From positions 2,255,705-2,319,704 of the forward strand of contig NZ_MINL01000001.1 of assembly GCF_001882345.1 (NCBI RefSeq): a stretch of 64,000 nucleotides of DNA, in the 5' to 3' direction. Shown one piece after another: positions 25,060 through 34,077 of this stretch. This stretch comes from Halomonas sp. QHL1 (GTDB taxonomy: Bacteria > Pseudomonadota > Gammaproteobacteria > Pseudomonadales > Halomonadaceae). The notes under the pieces are model-generated. The model was not told the DNA's origin. It made no database searches and saw only the letters and a program-made list of their open reading frames with translations. Made by a program: the position numbers and the translations under genes. The first letter of the stretch is position 1, and each line of letters opens with the position of its first letter.

Positions 25060-26843
25060 GCCTTGCCCCCTTTGCCTGCATCGCCATAGGCCCGCTCAGC
25101 TGGTACAGAAAACCGCACATCGACGTCCTGCCAGTGCAGTTCGGCCGGAGCTTCGCCTTGATAGAACACCTGGCTGTGCTTGAGGTAATTAACGTCGTCG
25201 CGTTTCTGCATGCCTTCATCCAGGCGCTGATGAGCACCGCGGGATTCACGGCGCTCCAGGGCACTTAAGCAAGAAGCTTCGGCGATATCCAAGCCATAGC
25301 CAAGCTCGATGCACTCCAGTAGCTCGGTGTTAAATATCTTGCTGGTGTCTTTAACGCGTATTTCATTGAAGCGAGCGCGCAGCTGGCGCATGGTCTCCAG
25401 AGAGTGGCGCATGCCCTCTTCAGTTCGGTAAATACCGCAGCCACTCTCCATGGCCTGCACCATGGCGTGCTTGAGATCGACCCAGTTTTCCCCACTTCCA
25501 GTTCCATCACAGAGGCGCAGCAGCTTGGCTTGCTGACGGTCACCCTGGGCTTCCAGCAGCCGTTCATCGGCCCACTCGGTTTGCGATGCGCGCTTGCTGG
25601 CTTGCTCACCGGCCAAGCGGCCAAATACCAGCAGCTCAGTTAGCGAATTGGAACCTAGGCGGTTAGCGCCGTGCAGCCCCACCGAGGCGCACTCCCCGGC
25701 GGCGTAGAGCCCCGCGATAGAGGTTTCGCACTGGGGGTTGGTTTCAATCCCGCCCATGGTGTAGTGCACCGCCGGGCGAATAGGAATGGGTTCTTTCACC
25801 GGATCAACATTGATATAGGCTTTGGCCAGCTCGCAGATAAACGGCAGGCGCTCCAAAATATACTTTTCACCCAAGTGACGCAGGTCGAGATAAACCACAT
25901 CGCTGTCACCAAACTTGCCTGTGCGTCCCGCCTGCTGCTCCTGCCAGAAGGCTTGGGAGAGTTTGTCTCGCGGCCCCAGCTCCATGTATTTGTTTTCCGG
26001 CTTGCCCAGCGGGGTTTCCGGTCCAAGGCCGTAATCCTGCAGGTAGCGGTAGCCATCTTTATTGAGCAAAATACCCCCTTCGCCCCGGCACGCTTCGGTA
26101 ATCAAAATGCCGGAGCCGGGCAGGCCAGTAGGGTGGTATTGAACAAATTCCATATCCCGCAGCGCCACGCCGTGCCGATAGGCCATCGCCATGCCGTCGC
26201 CGGTGACAATGCCCGCGTTGGTATTGAAGCGGAACAAACGCCCTGCGCCGCCGGTAGCGAGAATGACCGCTTTAGCGCGCAGCAGAGTCAGTTCACCGGT
26301 GGCTATCTGCAGGGCAATCACGCCGATTACAGCGCCCTCGTGAACGGCCAGGTCGAGCACAAAGAACTCATCAAAGCGCTCGATTTCTGGGTACTTCAGC
26401 GAGGTCTGAAACAGGGTATGGAGCATATGGAAGCCGGTTTTGTCGGCCGCGAACCAGGTGCGGGCGGTTTTCATGCCGCCAAAGCGGCGCACCTGTACCT
26501 GGCCATCGTCTTTGCGGCTCCAGGGGCAGCCCCAACGCTCCATCTGCACCAGTTCTTGATAAGCGTGATGGACAAAGTAGTCGACGACGCCTTGCTCAAC
26601 CAGCCAGTCACCGCCTGACACCGTGTCGTCAAAATGCGCCTGATGGGAATCCTCGGCACTGGTAACGGCGGCGGCGCCGCCTTCAGCGGCCACGGTATGG
26701 GATCGCATGGGATACACCTTGGACAGCAGCGCAATGCGCTGGGGGGTGCCCTGCTCCTTGGCCTGCTCGGCAGCACCAATAGCAGCGCGCAAACCTGCTC
26801 CACCCCCACCTACAATGACGATATCGAAATCTCGCTGCTGCAT
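25056..26843 (-). CDS. frdA: Fumarate reductase flavoprotein subunit
   Basis: Catalytic subunit reducing fumarate to succinate, 595 residues from the ATG at 26843 (GGAAGGGG five bases upstream; a longer frame adds 15 unsupported residues). Rossmann motif [14 protein letters not shown], covalent-FAD His in [15 protein letters not shown] (about residue 49), substrate-site blocks [21 protein letters not shown], and [18 protein letters not shown]. First gene of frdABCD-menBCE; the upstream intergenic region carries an FNR-type site, consistent with anaerobic induction. Confidence 0.96.
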   Translation of the reverse strand: MQQRDFDIVIVGGGGAGLRAAIGAAEQAKEQGTPQRIALLSKVYPMRSHTVAAEGGAAAVTSAEDSHQAHFDDTVSGGDWLVEQGVVDYFVHHAYQELVQMERWGCPWSRKDDGQVQVRRFGGMKTARTWFAADKTGFHMLHTLFQTSLKYPEIERFDEFFVLDLAVHEGAVIGVIALQIATGELTLLRAKAVILATGGAGRLFRFNTNAGIVTGDGMAMAYRHGVALRDMEFVQYHPTGLPGSGILITEACRGEGGILLNKDGYRYLQDYGLGPETPLGKPENKYMELGPRDKLSQAFWQEQQAGRTGKFGDSDVVYLDLRHLGEKYILERLPFICELAKAYINVDPVKEPIPIRPAVHYTMGGIETNPQCETSIAGLYAAGECASVGLHGANRLGSNSLTELLVFGRLAGEQASKRASQTEWADERLLEAQGDRQQAKLLRLCDGTGSGENWVDLKHAMVQAMESGCGIYRTEEGMRHSLETMRQLRARFNEIRVKDTSKIFNTELLECIELGYGLDIAEASCLSALERRESRGAHQRLDEGMQKRDDVNYLKHSQVFYQGEAPAELHWQDVDVRFSVPAERAYGDAGKGGKA

Positions 26844-26960
26844 GACAACCCCTTCCGTTAGCCAGGTCAAAGGTGTTACTGGCGGCAATCTTCGCTGCCG
26901 TCTTGTTTATTCGAACTTACCACGCCCGTTGCAGACCTTGCTCATTAGTCGAAAAGACTA

Positions 26961-26974
26961 TTGACGCACATCAA
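26961..26974. promoter_or_regulatory. FNR/ANR-type binding site between frdA and the dicarboxylate carrier
   Basis: TTGACGCACATCAA matches the FNR/ANR consensus TTGAT-N4-ATCAA at 9 of 10 specified positions. It lies 118 bases from the frdA start and 140 bases from the divergent transporter start, where it could serve either promoter under oxygen limitation. Confidence 0.75.
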
Positions 26975-27113
26975 GTAAGCAGTGAATCGAGTGGGTATTA
27001 CTGTTCCCCTCGTGTCGCAACCCCTACTCTTCAAGCCACTCACTGCAGGCAGATGGCTGCCTACCAAGCGACAAAGAAAACCTTACTGCAAAAATTGAAG
27101 AGAGAGGTGCCGC

Positions 27114-28583
27114 ATGACGTCCAATGCCCAACCCTCACCGCGATGGAAACTGTTAGCGCCGCTAGCAGTCGCTATCATCGTCGCGCTGATACCCACTCCC
27201 CTGGGGCTTGCGCCTCATGCGTGGTTCTTTTTCGCCATTTTCCTCGGCTGTGTCGTTGGCCTTATTCTTGAACCCTTACCGGGTGCAGTGGTGGGCCTGG
27301 TCGGCGTTACCCTGGTGGCACTGCTTTCTCGGTGGGTGCTGTTCTCTCCGGAGCAACTGGCGACTGACGGATTTAATGCCGCGGGCCAAGCCTTCTCATG
27401 GGCGGTGTCAGGCTTTACCAACTCCACCGTCTGGCTAATTTTTGGCGCCTTTATGTTTGCCCTGGGCTATGAAAAAACCGGCTTGGGCAGGCGAATATCG
27501 CTTTGGCTGGTCAAGGCAATGGGGAAGCGCACCTTGACCCTTGGCTACGCAGTGATGATTGCCGATGGCATTCTAGCGCCGTTTACGCCCTCGAACACCG
27601 CGCGCAGTGCGGGCACGATCTATCCAGTCATTCGCAATCTACCGCCGCTTTACGATTCACACCCCAACGACCCCAGCATGAAGCGCATGGGTAGCTTTCT
27701 AATGTGGACGGCGCTGGCCTCTACCTGTGTGACCAGCTCGCTATTTTTGACCGCCCTGGCACCCAATCTATTGGCTATCGCGCTAACCGAGAGCGCGACA
27801 GGTATTAATATCAACTGGGGGCAGTGGTTTATGGCGGTAGCACCTGCCGGCATTGTGCTGCTTATGCTGGTGCCGCTGCTGAGCTACTGGCTATGCGCGC
27901 CCGAAGTGAAAGCGGGTAATGAAATCTCCGACTGGGCGGGACAGGAGTTAACCAAGCTAGGGGCACTGACCCGCCATGAAATAATGCTGGTCGTTATGGT
28001 GGTCACTGCGCTGCTGCTATGGATTTTTGCGGGCGACATTATTTCTGGATCGCTGGTGGGTCTACTGGTGATCTGCGGCATGCTGTTAACTGGCATTGTG
28101 TCCTGGAGCGATATTCTCGATAACCGAGCAGCCTGGAATACCTTTGTGTGGTTTGCCACCCTGGTGGCGCTAGCGGGCGGGCTTAGCCAAGTAGGCTTCG
28201 TTAACTGGTTTGGCAGTGTGGTCGGCGGACAGATAAGCCACTTCGACCCGCTGATGGCCATGGTGGCGCTGGTGGTGATTTTCTATCTACTGCACTACTT
28301 CTTTGCTAGCGTGACGGCCCACGTTACCGCCCTGCTGCCAGTGATTCTGGCGGCAGCTACCGGGATTGCCGGACTGGATATGCAGATGTTTATTCTGCTG
28401 CTGCTACCCACACTTGGCTTTATGGGCATTCTCACCCCCTACGGTACAGGGCCAAGCCCGGTCTACTACGGCAGCGGCTATCTGCCCAGCGCCCTCTTTT
28501 GGCGGCTGGGGGCGATCTTCGGACTGCTATTCCTGGTGGTCTGGCTAGCGATTGGCCTGCCCTGGTTAATGCTAATCAGCTGA
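27114..28583 (+). CDS. DASS-family dicarboxylate carrier (CitT/TtdT-like)
   Basis: Inner-membrane anion transporter of the divalent anion:sodium symporter/antiporter family, 489 residues with 11-12 hydrophobic segments. The signature segments FTPSNTARSAGTIYPVIRNLPPLYDSHPNDP and PYGTGPSPVYYGSGYL are shared with CitT, TtdT and plant oxoglutarate/malate translocators, many of which exchange succinate for another dicarboxylate. Divergent from frdA across an FNR-type site, so it is a good candidate for fumarate/malate uptake with succinate export during fumarate respiration. Substrate inferred, not shown. Confidence 0.85.
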   Translation: MTSNAQPSPRWKLLAPLAVAIIVALIPTPLGLAPHAWFFFAIFLGCVVGLILEPLPGAVVGLVGVTLVALLSRWVLFSPEQLATDGFNAAGQAFSWAVSGFTNSTVWLIFGAFMFALGYEKTGLGRRISLWLVKAMGKRTLTLGYAVMIADGILAPFTPSNTARSAGTIYPVIRNLPPLYDSHPNDPSMKRMGSFLMWTALASTCVTSSLFLTALAPNLLAIALTESATGININWGQWFMAVAPAGIVLLMLVPLLSYWLCAPEVKAGNEISDWAGQELTKLGALTRHEIMLVVMVVTALLLWIFAGDIISGSLVGLLVICGMLLTGIVSWSDILDNRAAWNTFVWFATLVALAGGLSQVGFVNWFGSVVGGQISHFDPLMAMVALVVIFYLLHYFFASVTAHVTALLPVILAAATGIAGLDMQMFILLLLPTLGFMGILTPYGTGPSPVYYGSGYLPSALFWRLGAIFGLLFLVVWLAIGLPWLMLIS

Positions 28584-28591
28584 CCGGTGAG

Positions 28592-29353
28592 TTAGCCAAG
28601 CGTCTGATACCAGGCGTTGAGGTTATGTGAGATGTCATCCGGCTGCTCGGAATGGAGATTGTGGCCCCCCTCTAGCGTGATATGACGCAAACGGGGGGCC
28701 AGGCTGGCTAAACGGGATGCCAAGTGATGAAACTTGGCATCCCGCCGACCTGAAAAATACCCCACCGGTAGCGAGGTATCTTCCAGCCACTGCCAAAGCG
28801 AGGGCTGATGACCGAGGGAGGTCGCCCGCAGCATTTTGGCGACAGCAGGCCCGTGATTAGCGCCGAGACGACGTTGAATCTGCCGAGTCCGCTGGACCTC
28901 CGTTAGATCGGCGAACACCGGCTGCTGATACCAGTCGGCAAGCACATCCTCTAATGGCTCCTGCTCGAAACGTGTTGCCCAGCGTTCATCGTGGGCAATA
29001 CGTGCAGAGCGCTCGTTTGCAGGCAGCCCTGGGTGAGCGCTCTCCAGCCAGAGCGCTTCCAGCCCCGATGGCTGACGGCTGGCATGATAAAGCGCCAAAC
29101 GCCCGCCCAGGGAGTAGCCCAGCAGGCAGTAGCGACTAACGCCTCGATCTATCAATGTGTCGCAAAGCCAGTGGTGAAACGCCTCAAACGAGGCTACCCG
29201 TACTCGGTGATTCTGGCCGTGCCCTGGCAAGTCCAGCGCCAGGCAATCTACCCCATCCAAGCCAGCACTCACCTCCGCCCAGTCGTGGCGGTCGCCCAGC
29301 AAGCCATGCAGCAGTACCAGAGTTGGCGCCTGCGTCTGAAATTTACTGCTCAC
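28592..29353 (-). CDS. menH: SHCHC synthase (alpha/beta hydrolase)
   Basis: Eliminates pyruvate from SEPHCHC to give SHCHC. About 253 residues from a GTG at 29353 with GAGGGGAG four bases upstream; this overlaps the menD end by 11 bases. Alpha/beta hydrolase motifs: [15 protein letters not shown] (oxyanion hole), nucleophile elbow [15 protein letters not shown], catalytic His in [12 protein letters not shown]. Operon with menF and menD identifies it among the many hydrolases of this fold. Confidence 0.9.
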   Translation of the reverse strand: MSSKFQTQAPTLVLLHGLLGDRHDWAEVSAGLDGVDCLALDLPGHGQNHRVRVASFEAFHHWLCDTLIDRGVSRYCLLGYSLGGRLALYHASRQPSGLEALWLESAHPGLPANERSARIAHDERWATRFEQEPLEDVLADWYQQPVFADLTEVQRTRQIQRRLGANHGPAVAKMLRATSLGHQPSLWQWLEDTSLPVGYFSGRRDAKFHHLASRLASLAPRLRHITLEGGHNLHSEQPDDISHNLNAWYQTLG

Positions 29354-31097
29354 GCGTCTCCCCTCGAATCTCTTCACCAAGATCCTTGAGATCATCGGCG
29401 ACCTGCTGATGGGGTACGTTAACCTCGATCAACGTAACGCCCGCCTGCAGTGCCTGGGTGTAGGCCGCCGAGAAGGCATCCAATGAGCTGGGCGCTGAAT
29501 AGCCAAGCCCAAACATCTTCGCCGCATGCTCGAAGTGTAAGCCATGGGGCTGGCGGTAATAGCGCTCCAGCAGTTCGCCCTCTTTGGGCACCGGCAGCAT
29601 ATGGAAAATACTGCCGCCATCGTTATTGAGGATAACCACCACCAGGGGCTGGGAGGCCCGTTTCAGCAACGCCAAGCTGTTGAGGTCATGTAGCGCGCTG
29701 GTATCCCCCAACACGATAGTCGTGGGTTCCGAGCATGTGCAGCTGAGGCCATAGGCCGTTGCGATCAGGCCATCGATACCCGACGCGCCACGATTAGCCA
29801 ATACCCGCAGCGGCTTTTGGCGATGCTTCCCCAGCATATTCATTAGCCGCGCAGGCAGGCTGTTGCCTATAAACAGCTGCCCTTCAGCCAACTGTGCTAA
29901 AAGGTGGCAAACACCCACTTCTGAGAATGCCGTACACCGCTCTTCCACAAGCAGGCTGGTGCGGTGTTGGAGACTACCCAACTGATGCCAAGGCGATTGT
30001 TCTGAGTGCGTTGGCAAATCAGCGACAAAGTCGGCAGGCGAGCATATCAAACGGCGCTTAACGCAGTAGTCAGGATCCAGCCGCTGGGGCAGCGGATCAA
30101 CCAACCAGACATCCTGCCAGGGCTGCTGGGCAATAAATTGGCTTAACCGCTTGGAGATTAACCGACCGCCAAACTGGAGCAGCACTTCTGCCTTGGCGAG
30201 TTCAGCGCTGAAACGCTCATCATGCAGCGCCAGATCAAAGTGAATCAGGTTGTAAGGGTCAAACCGAACCTGGCTCTGTATGTCGGCTAGCAGCGGCCAG
30301 CCGAGTTGCTTGGATAGCTCAACAGCATACTGCGCCTGATGGGAATCATCAACACTGTCTTCAACCCTGCCAACCACAATCAGGCCCCGCTGCTGGGCAA
30401 ACGTTTCCCACTCGTTGTTGAGCGCTGGAACCACCGTACTGGATGACCAATTACTCCACGGCTTTGAAGTCGTCAGCCAATCCCCCAGCGGTGCGAGATA
30501 GTCACTAGCATCCATAGGGCAACTGCCAGGATAAAGCGGTTCGCGATAACGGCAGTTAATATGGATGGGCCCAGGGGTGCGACGCTGCTGGTCGACGGCT
30601 TGGTCAAGGGTGCTGAGTAGAAACGCTGCTTTTATCTCAGCATCTGGCGGCGGCAGGTCGTGGTGAACAGTGGTGTGTCGGGAGAAAATATCCCGCTGGT
30701 CAATCGCCTGGTTGCTGCCGTTATCCAGCAGCTCAATGGGGCGGTCGGCAGAGAGGACGATAAGCGGCACGCCGAGCAGTTTGGCTTCCACCACTGCCGG
30801 GTAGAGGTTCGCGACGGCAGTGCCCGAAGTGGTGATAACCGCCACCGGGCGCTGACTGCCACGGGCAATACCGAGCGCCATAAAGCCTAGCCCACGCTCA
30901 TCAAAGTGGCAGTGGCAGCGCAGCCCGGCGTGTTCGCTGGCGGCCATGGTTAACGGCGATGAGCGAGAGCCCGGCGCCAGCACTACGTCGCGCACGCCTA
31001 AGCGGTAGAGTTCTTCCAGCATCAGCGCCGCCCACACATGATTAAAGGTGGCGTGCTCTTTCGCAATACCGCTCGATGTTAGTGCCGTCATATGCAT
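29343..31097 (-). CDS. menD: SEPHCHC synthase
   Basis: Thiamine-diphosphate enzyme joining 2-oxoglutarate to isochorismate, the committed step of menaquinone synthesis; 584 residues, usual length. MenD blocks: [92 protein letters not shown], and the ThDP/Mg motif [13 protein letters not shown]...[12 protein letters not shown]. Its start shares a base with the menF stop (TAATG). Confidence 0.96.
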   Translation of the reverse strand: MHMTALTSSGIAKEHATFNHVWAALMLEELYRLGVRDVVLAPGSRSSPLTMAASEHAGLRCHCHFDERGLGFMALGIARGSQRPVAVITTSGTAVANLYPAVVEAKLLGVPLIVLSADRPIELLDNGSNQAIDQRDIFSRHTTVHHDLPPPDAEIKAAFLLSTLDQAVDQQRRTPGPIHINCRYREPLYPGSCPMDASDYLAPLGDWLTTSKPWSNWSSSTVVPALNNEWETFAQQRGLIVVGRVEDSVDDSHQAQYAVELSKQLGWPLLADIQSQVRFDPYNLIHFDLALHDERFSAELAKAEVLLQFGGRLISKRLSQFIAQQPWQDVWLVDPLPQRLDPDYCVKRRLICSPADFVADLPTHSEQSPWHQLGSLQHRTSLLVEERCTAFSEVGVCHLLAQLAEGQLFIGNSLPARLMNMLGKHRQKPLRVLANRGASGIDGLIATAYGLSCTCSEPTTIVLGDTSALHDLNSLALLKRASQPLVVVILNNDGGSIFHMLPVPKEGELLERYYRQPHGLHFEHAAKMFGLGYSAPSSLDAFSAAYTQALQAGVTLIEVNVPHQQVADDLKDLGEEIRGETREQ

Positions 31098-32422
31098 TAT
31101 CCCATCCCAAGCAGCGACATAATGTCAGCGATTTTAGTATCCAGCTCGCGCCACTCCTCGCCCGGCTGGGAGCCTGCCACAATGCCTGCACCGGCATAAA
31201 GACGAATCGCTTCTGGGCCGATATGGGCACAGCGAATAGCCACCGACAGATCGCTACTGGTGTGGCTGATTCGGCCGAACACGCCCGCATACCAGCCGCG
31301 GCGATGGCGCTCATGGTGGCGAATAAATGCCAGCGCCGACTCGCGGGGAACACCGCCTACCGCCGGGGTAGGCGGCAGCACTGAAAGCAGTTGCTGGTCG
31401 GAGACGTCACTGCGAAGCTCGGCGTGAATCAGACGACGGATATGCTGCACGGAGCGCAGCTTAACAATATGCGCCTCGCCCATATGAAAGTGAGAAGAAA
31501 GCGGCTCAAGCTGGGTCAAAAGCTGCTGATAGACGCACTGGTTTTCCAGGCTGTTTTTCTTATCGGCCAGCAGTTCATTGGCAAGCCCTTGATCTTGCTG
31601 GGCATCCCGCCCGCGGCGCGTGGTGCCCGCCAGTGCTTCGGTCGTTAAATGCCTACCTTCACGCTTATAGAGTTGCTCCGGTGGGCAGCCGATAAACGCC
31701 TCATGCGGGGTCAATTGGACGCCAAAGTGAAAACAGTCGGCGGCACCAGCCTGCCAGCGCGCAAGCAGCGCCCAAGGGCTGGGCGTTTCAGATGTCGTCA
31801 GGTACGTCTCCCGGGAAAGCACTACCTTGGGCGTGTGAGCCAGATGGTCTGGATTAGTGATTTGCACCACCGACGCCGCCCACTCTTGCTGGGAAGGGCG
31901 GTCTTCACGCTGATAAATATGCGGCAGCAAGTGAGGCAGCGGTTGCTCCGCTTCCAGCGCAGCCAAACAGCTGCGAGCCTGGGCTATTTCGGCCTCTGGG
32001 CAGCGGTCGTCAAAGCGCAGATTGAGTGATAGCGTCACCCCAGTTTGTTGGCGCCTAAGCTCTATACGCGGCAGCAAAAAATGGCAGCCAGGAAAGTGCT
32101 GCCACCCAGGCGTATTGGTGTCGAAAGCCATGCCGCCGAAGTAGTCCGGCTGCTCGCCACCCAAATCAGCCAGCGTAGCAAGGTCAGCCTGCAGCGCGGC
32201 TAGTGAACCAAACGCCTTAACAGCCCCCAACGCCGCATACTCAACGGCACCAGCTTCACGGGATTGCCAATAGAGGCGGGGATAAACGCTCTGCACGTTT
32301 AACCACCCCATCAGGTTACCGACCTGACAGGGCGTACTTAGACGTATAAACCCTTTTTGTGCGCTATCACTAAGCGCATCAAGCTGCTGCTTAAGTGCTT
32401 CAATAGGGTGTATAGAGTACAT
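31097..32422 (-). CDS. menF: Isochorismate synthase
   Basis: Converts chorismate to isochorismate, the entry point to menaquinone (or siderophores). 441 residues from the ATG at 32422 behind AAAAGGCG. Chorismate-binding domain in the C-terminal half: [46 protein letters not shown] and [24 protein letters not shown]. First gene of menFDH, so menaquinone rather than siderophore synthesis. Divergent from menA with a 226-base gap containing promoters. Confidence 0.94.
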   Translation of the reverse strand: MYSIHPIEALKQQLDALSDSAQKGFIRLSTPCQVGNLMGWLNVQSVYPRLYWQSREAGAVEYAALGAVKAFGSLAALQADLATLADLGGEQPDYFGGMAFDTNTPGWQHFPGCHFLLPRIELRRQQTGVTLSLNLRFDDRCPEAEIAQARSCLAALEAEQPLPHLLPHIYQREDRPSQQEWAASVVQITNPDHLAHTPKVVLSRETYLTTSETPSPWALLARWQAGAADCFHFGVQLTPHEAFIGCPPEQLYKREGRHLTTEALAGTTRRGRDAQQDQGLANELLADKKNSLENQCVYQQLLTQLEPLSSHFHMGEAHIVKLRSVQHIRRLIHAELRSDVSDQQLLSVLPPTPAVGGVPRESALAFIRHHERHRRGWYAGVFGRISHTSSDLSVAIRCAHIGPEAIRLYAGAGIVAGSQPGEEWRELDTKIADIMSLLGMG

Positions 32423-32546
32423 AATTCGCCTTTTAGGCAAGCGTGACTAGCGCCGCATATTTGTATTGTCTAAATAAGTTGCCAATCATCGCGTAAACTC
32501 CTGACACAGAACACCCACAGTGTGGGGTAAGGCGACACGAATAGCT

Positions 32547-32560
32547 TTGACTTAAGTCTA
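32547..32560. promoter_or_regulatory. Palindromic element between menF and menA
   Basis: TTGACTTAAGTCTA contains the perfect palindrome GACTTAAGTC, with the left half matching the TTGAC half of the frd FNR-type site but a poor right half. It could be a weak FNR-type site or another operator; only weakly supported. Confidence 0.2.
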
Positions 32561-32648
32561 CTTTTTAGCACTTAATCATACATTGCTGAATGTTTGGTAA
32601 TTGCCACGCCAGCCACTGTTGAAACGAGAACAGAGGAATATCGACATA

Positions 32649-33575
32649 ATGGAACGACTCGCTAAGCGCCGCCACTACCAAGCCTGGTTGCTAGCCGCTC
32701 GCCCCCGAACACTTCCGCTGGCGTGCGCGTCGATTCTGCTGGGCAGTGGGCTAGCGGCGAGTGCGGATGCTTTTAATGCTGGGGTGCTGTTGCTTGCCCT
32801 GCTGACCGCGATTGCCCTCCAGGTACTCTCCAACCTGGCCAACGATTATGGTGATGCCGCGTCTGGTGCCGATGATCAGGCGCGCATTGGGCCGGTGCGG
32901 GCGGTCTCTTCAGGCTTGCTAAGCCCACAGGCTATGCGCAGAGGGATGGTGGTAACGGGCATTGTTGCAGCGTTATTAGGACTGTTGTTACTGGTGACCG
33001 CCTTTGGCAACCAGTGGGGGCAAATTGCCACCTTTGTACTCCTAGGCGCTGCCGCTTTATTAGCAGCGGTGACCTATACCGTTGGGCTGGGGCACACACC
33101 CTATGGGTATCGGGGATTAGGCGATATTTCAGTCTTTGTGTTTTTTGGACTGCTCGGCGTATTGGGCACCTACTATCTACATGTACAGCAACTAAGTTGG
33201 TTGCCCTTTCTGCCCGCGGCGGCGTGTGGGCTGCTGGCAACCGCGGTGCTCAATGTCAATAACGTACGCGATATAGAAAGCGACGCGCGCAACGGCAAAA
33301 TCACCCTTGCAGTGCGGTTAGGCCGCGCTAACGCGATTAACTACCACTGGGCATTGCTGGGCATGGCGCTGCTGCTAACCTTGATCTATTTGGTTGCCCT
33401 GCCGGTACCGCTGTTGGGGTGGAGCTGCCTGCTGGTGGCCAAACCGCTTTCTGATGCTGCCAGAACATTAAACCTTAGCCGCGATGGCGAGACTCTGACC
33501 GCCATGCTGAAGAAAACAGCCATTTCAACACTGCTTTACAGCGTGCTGCTGTCTATTGGCTTGGCGCTGTTTTAG
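32649..33575 (+). CDS. menA: 1,4-Dihydroxy-2-naphthoate polyprenyltransferase
   Basis: UbiA-superfamily integral membrane enzyme attaching the polyprenyl tail to dihydroxynaphthoate, giving demethylmenaquinone. 308 residues from the ATG at 32649. Family features: AARPRTLPLACASILLGSG at the start, first Asp-rich motif NLANDYGDAASGADDQARIGPVRAVSSG, second NVNNVRDIESDARNGKITLAVRLG. Completes, with menFDHCEB in the window, the path to demethylmenaquinone except for the MenI thioesterase; methylation would use UbiE/MenG encoded elsewhere. Confidence 0.95.
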   Translation: MERLAKRRHYQAWLLAARPRTLPLACASILLGSGLAASADAFNAGVLLLALLTAIALQVLSNLANDYGDAASGADDQARIGPVRAVSSGLLSPQAMRRGMVVTGIVAALLGLLLLVTAFGNQWGQIATFVLLGAAALLAAVTYTVGLGHTPYGYRGLGDISVFVFFGLLGVLGTYYLHVQQLSWLPFLPAAACGLLATAVLNVNNVRDIESDARNGKITLAVRLGRANAINYHWALLGMALLLTLIYLVALPVPLLGWSCLLVAKPLSDAARTLNLSRDGETLTAMLKKTAISTLLYSVLLSIGLALF

Positions 33576-33585
33576 TGAACGCTAA

Positions 33586-33607
33586 CAGCGGGGCAGCCAC
33601 CCCGCTG
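33586..33607. terminator. GC-rich hairpin after menA (possible terminator)
   Basis: CAGCGGGG and CCCCGCTG arms with a six-base loop lie between convergent menA and the small monooxygenase gene. There is no T-tract, so it is only a possible transcription end or mRNA-stabilising hairpin. Confidence 0.35.
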
Positions 33608-33636
33608 ACAGTCGGCTAACGTTAACGACGCGAGCC

Positions 33637-33939
33637 TTACAGCACTACTTCATAACCCTCAAACTTGGGCGGGCCAAGGTAAATGCCTTCGGGCGCTTTG
33701 GCGTTGGCGTGAGCTTTGCGGAACGCATCTGACTTGGTCCAGTCGCGGAAGGCTTCTTCCGACTCCCACACGCTGTGGGAGATAAACACGGTGTGATCTT
33801 CCTGGCTTTCACCCTGCAGCATCTTAAATTGCTTGAAGCCCGGCACTTCATCCAGGTGAGAGTCACGGTTGCGCCACACTTCTAAAAAGTCCTCTTCGCG
33901 GCCTGGGGCAATCCGAAAACGGTTCATGGCGATATACAT
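33637..33939 (-). CDS. Antibiotic biosynthesis monooxygenase (ABM) domain protein
   Basis: Small dimeric ferredoxin-like alpha/beta-barrel protein, 100 residues from the ATG at 33939 (AGGAG eight bases upstream). Sequence MYIAMNRFRIAPGREEDFLEVWRNR...GFKQFKMLQG, VFISHSVWESEEAFRDWTKSDAFRKAH and EGYEVVL follow the ABM/IsdG-like pattern. Relatives include heme-degrading HmoB/IsdG-type proteins and quinol monooxygenases. No heme-specific residue assignment was made, so function is open. Convergent with menA. Confidence 0.8.
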   Translation of the reverse strand: MYIAMNRFRIAPGREEDFLEVWRNRDSHLDEVPGFKQFKMLQGESQEDHTVFISHSVWESEEAFRDWTKSDAFRKAHANAKAPEGIYLGPPKFEGYEVVL

Positions 33940-34077
33940 AATGACGCTCCTGTTCAACGGGTTCTGCTAGGTAAGTGACGCAAATAGTGGCTTGATGGTA
34001 ACGTTCTGGGGTTATGACGAATAGCTCCCATCACGAATAAGCTTCCCGGCGAATAGCCCGCATCGCCCAGGTAACAA

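Noticed and set aside
25671-26618. Long plus-strand frame of 315 codons inside frdA
   Set aside because: It lies antisense to the well-supported frdA coding sequence and has low-complexity, His/Gly-rich translation with no family resemblance; GC-rich coding DNA often leaves such antisense frames.
32547-32560. TTGACTTAAGTCTA as a second FNR site for menF/menA
   Set aside because: Only the left half fits; the right half GTCTA matches ATCAA at three of five positions. Kept only as a low-confidence palindrome, not as an FNR site.
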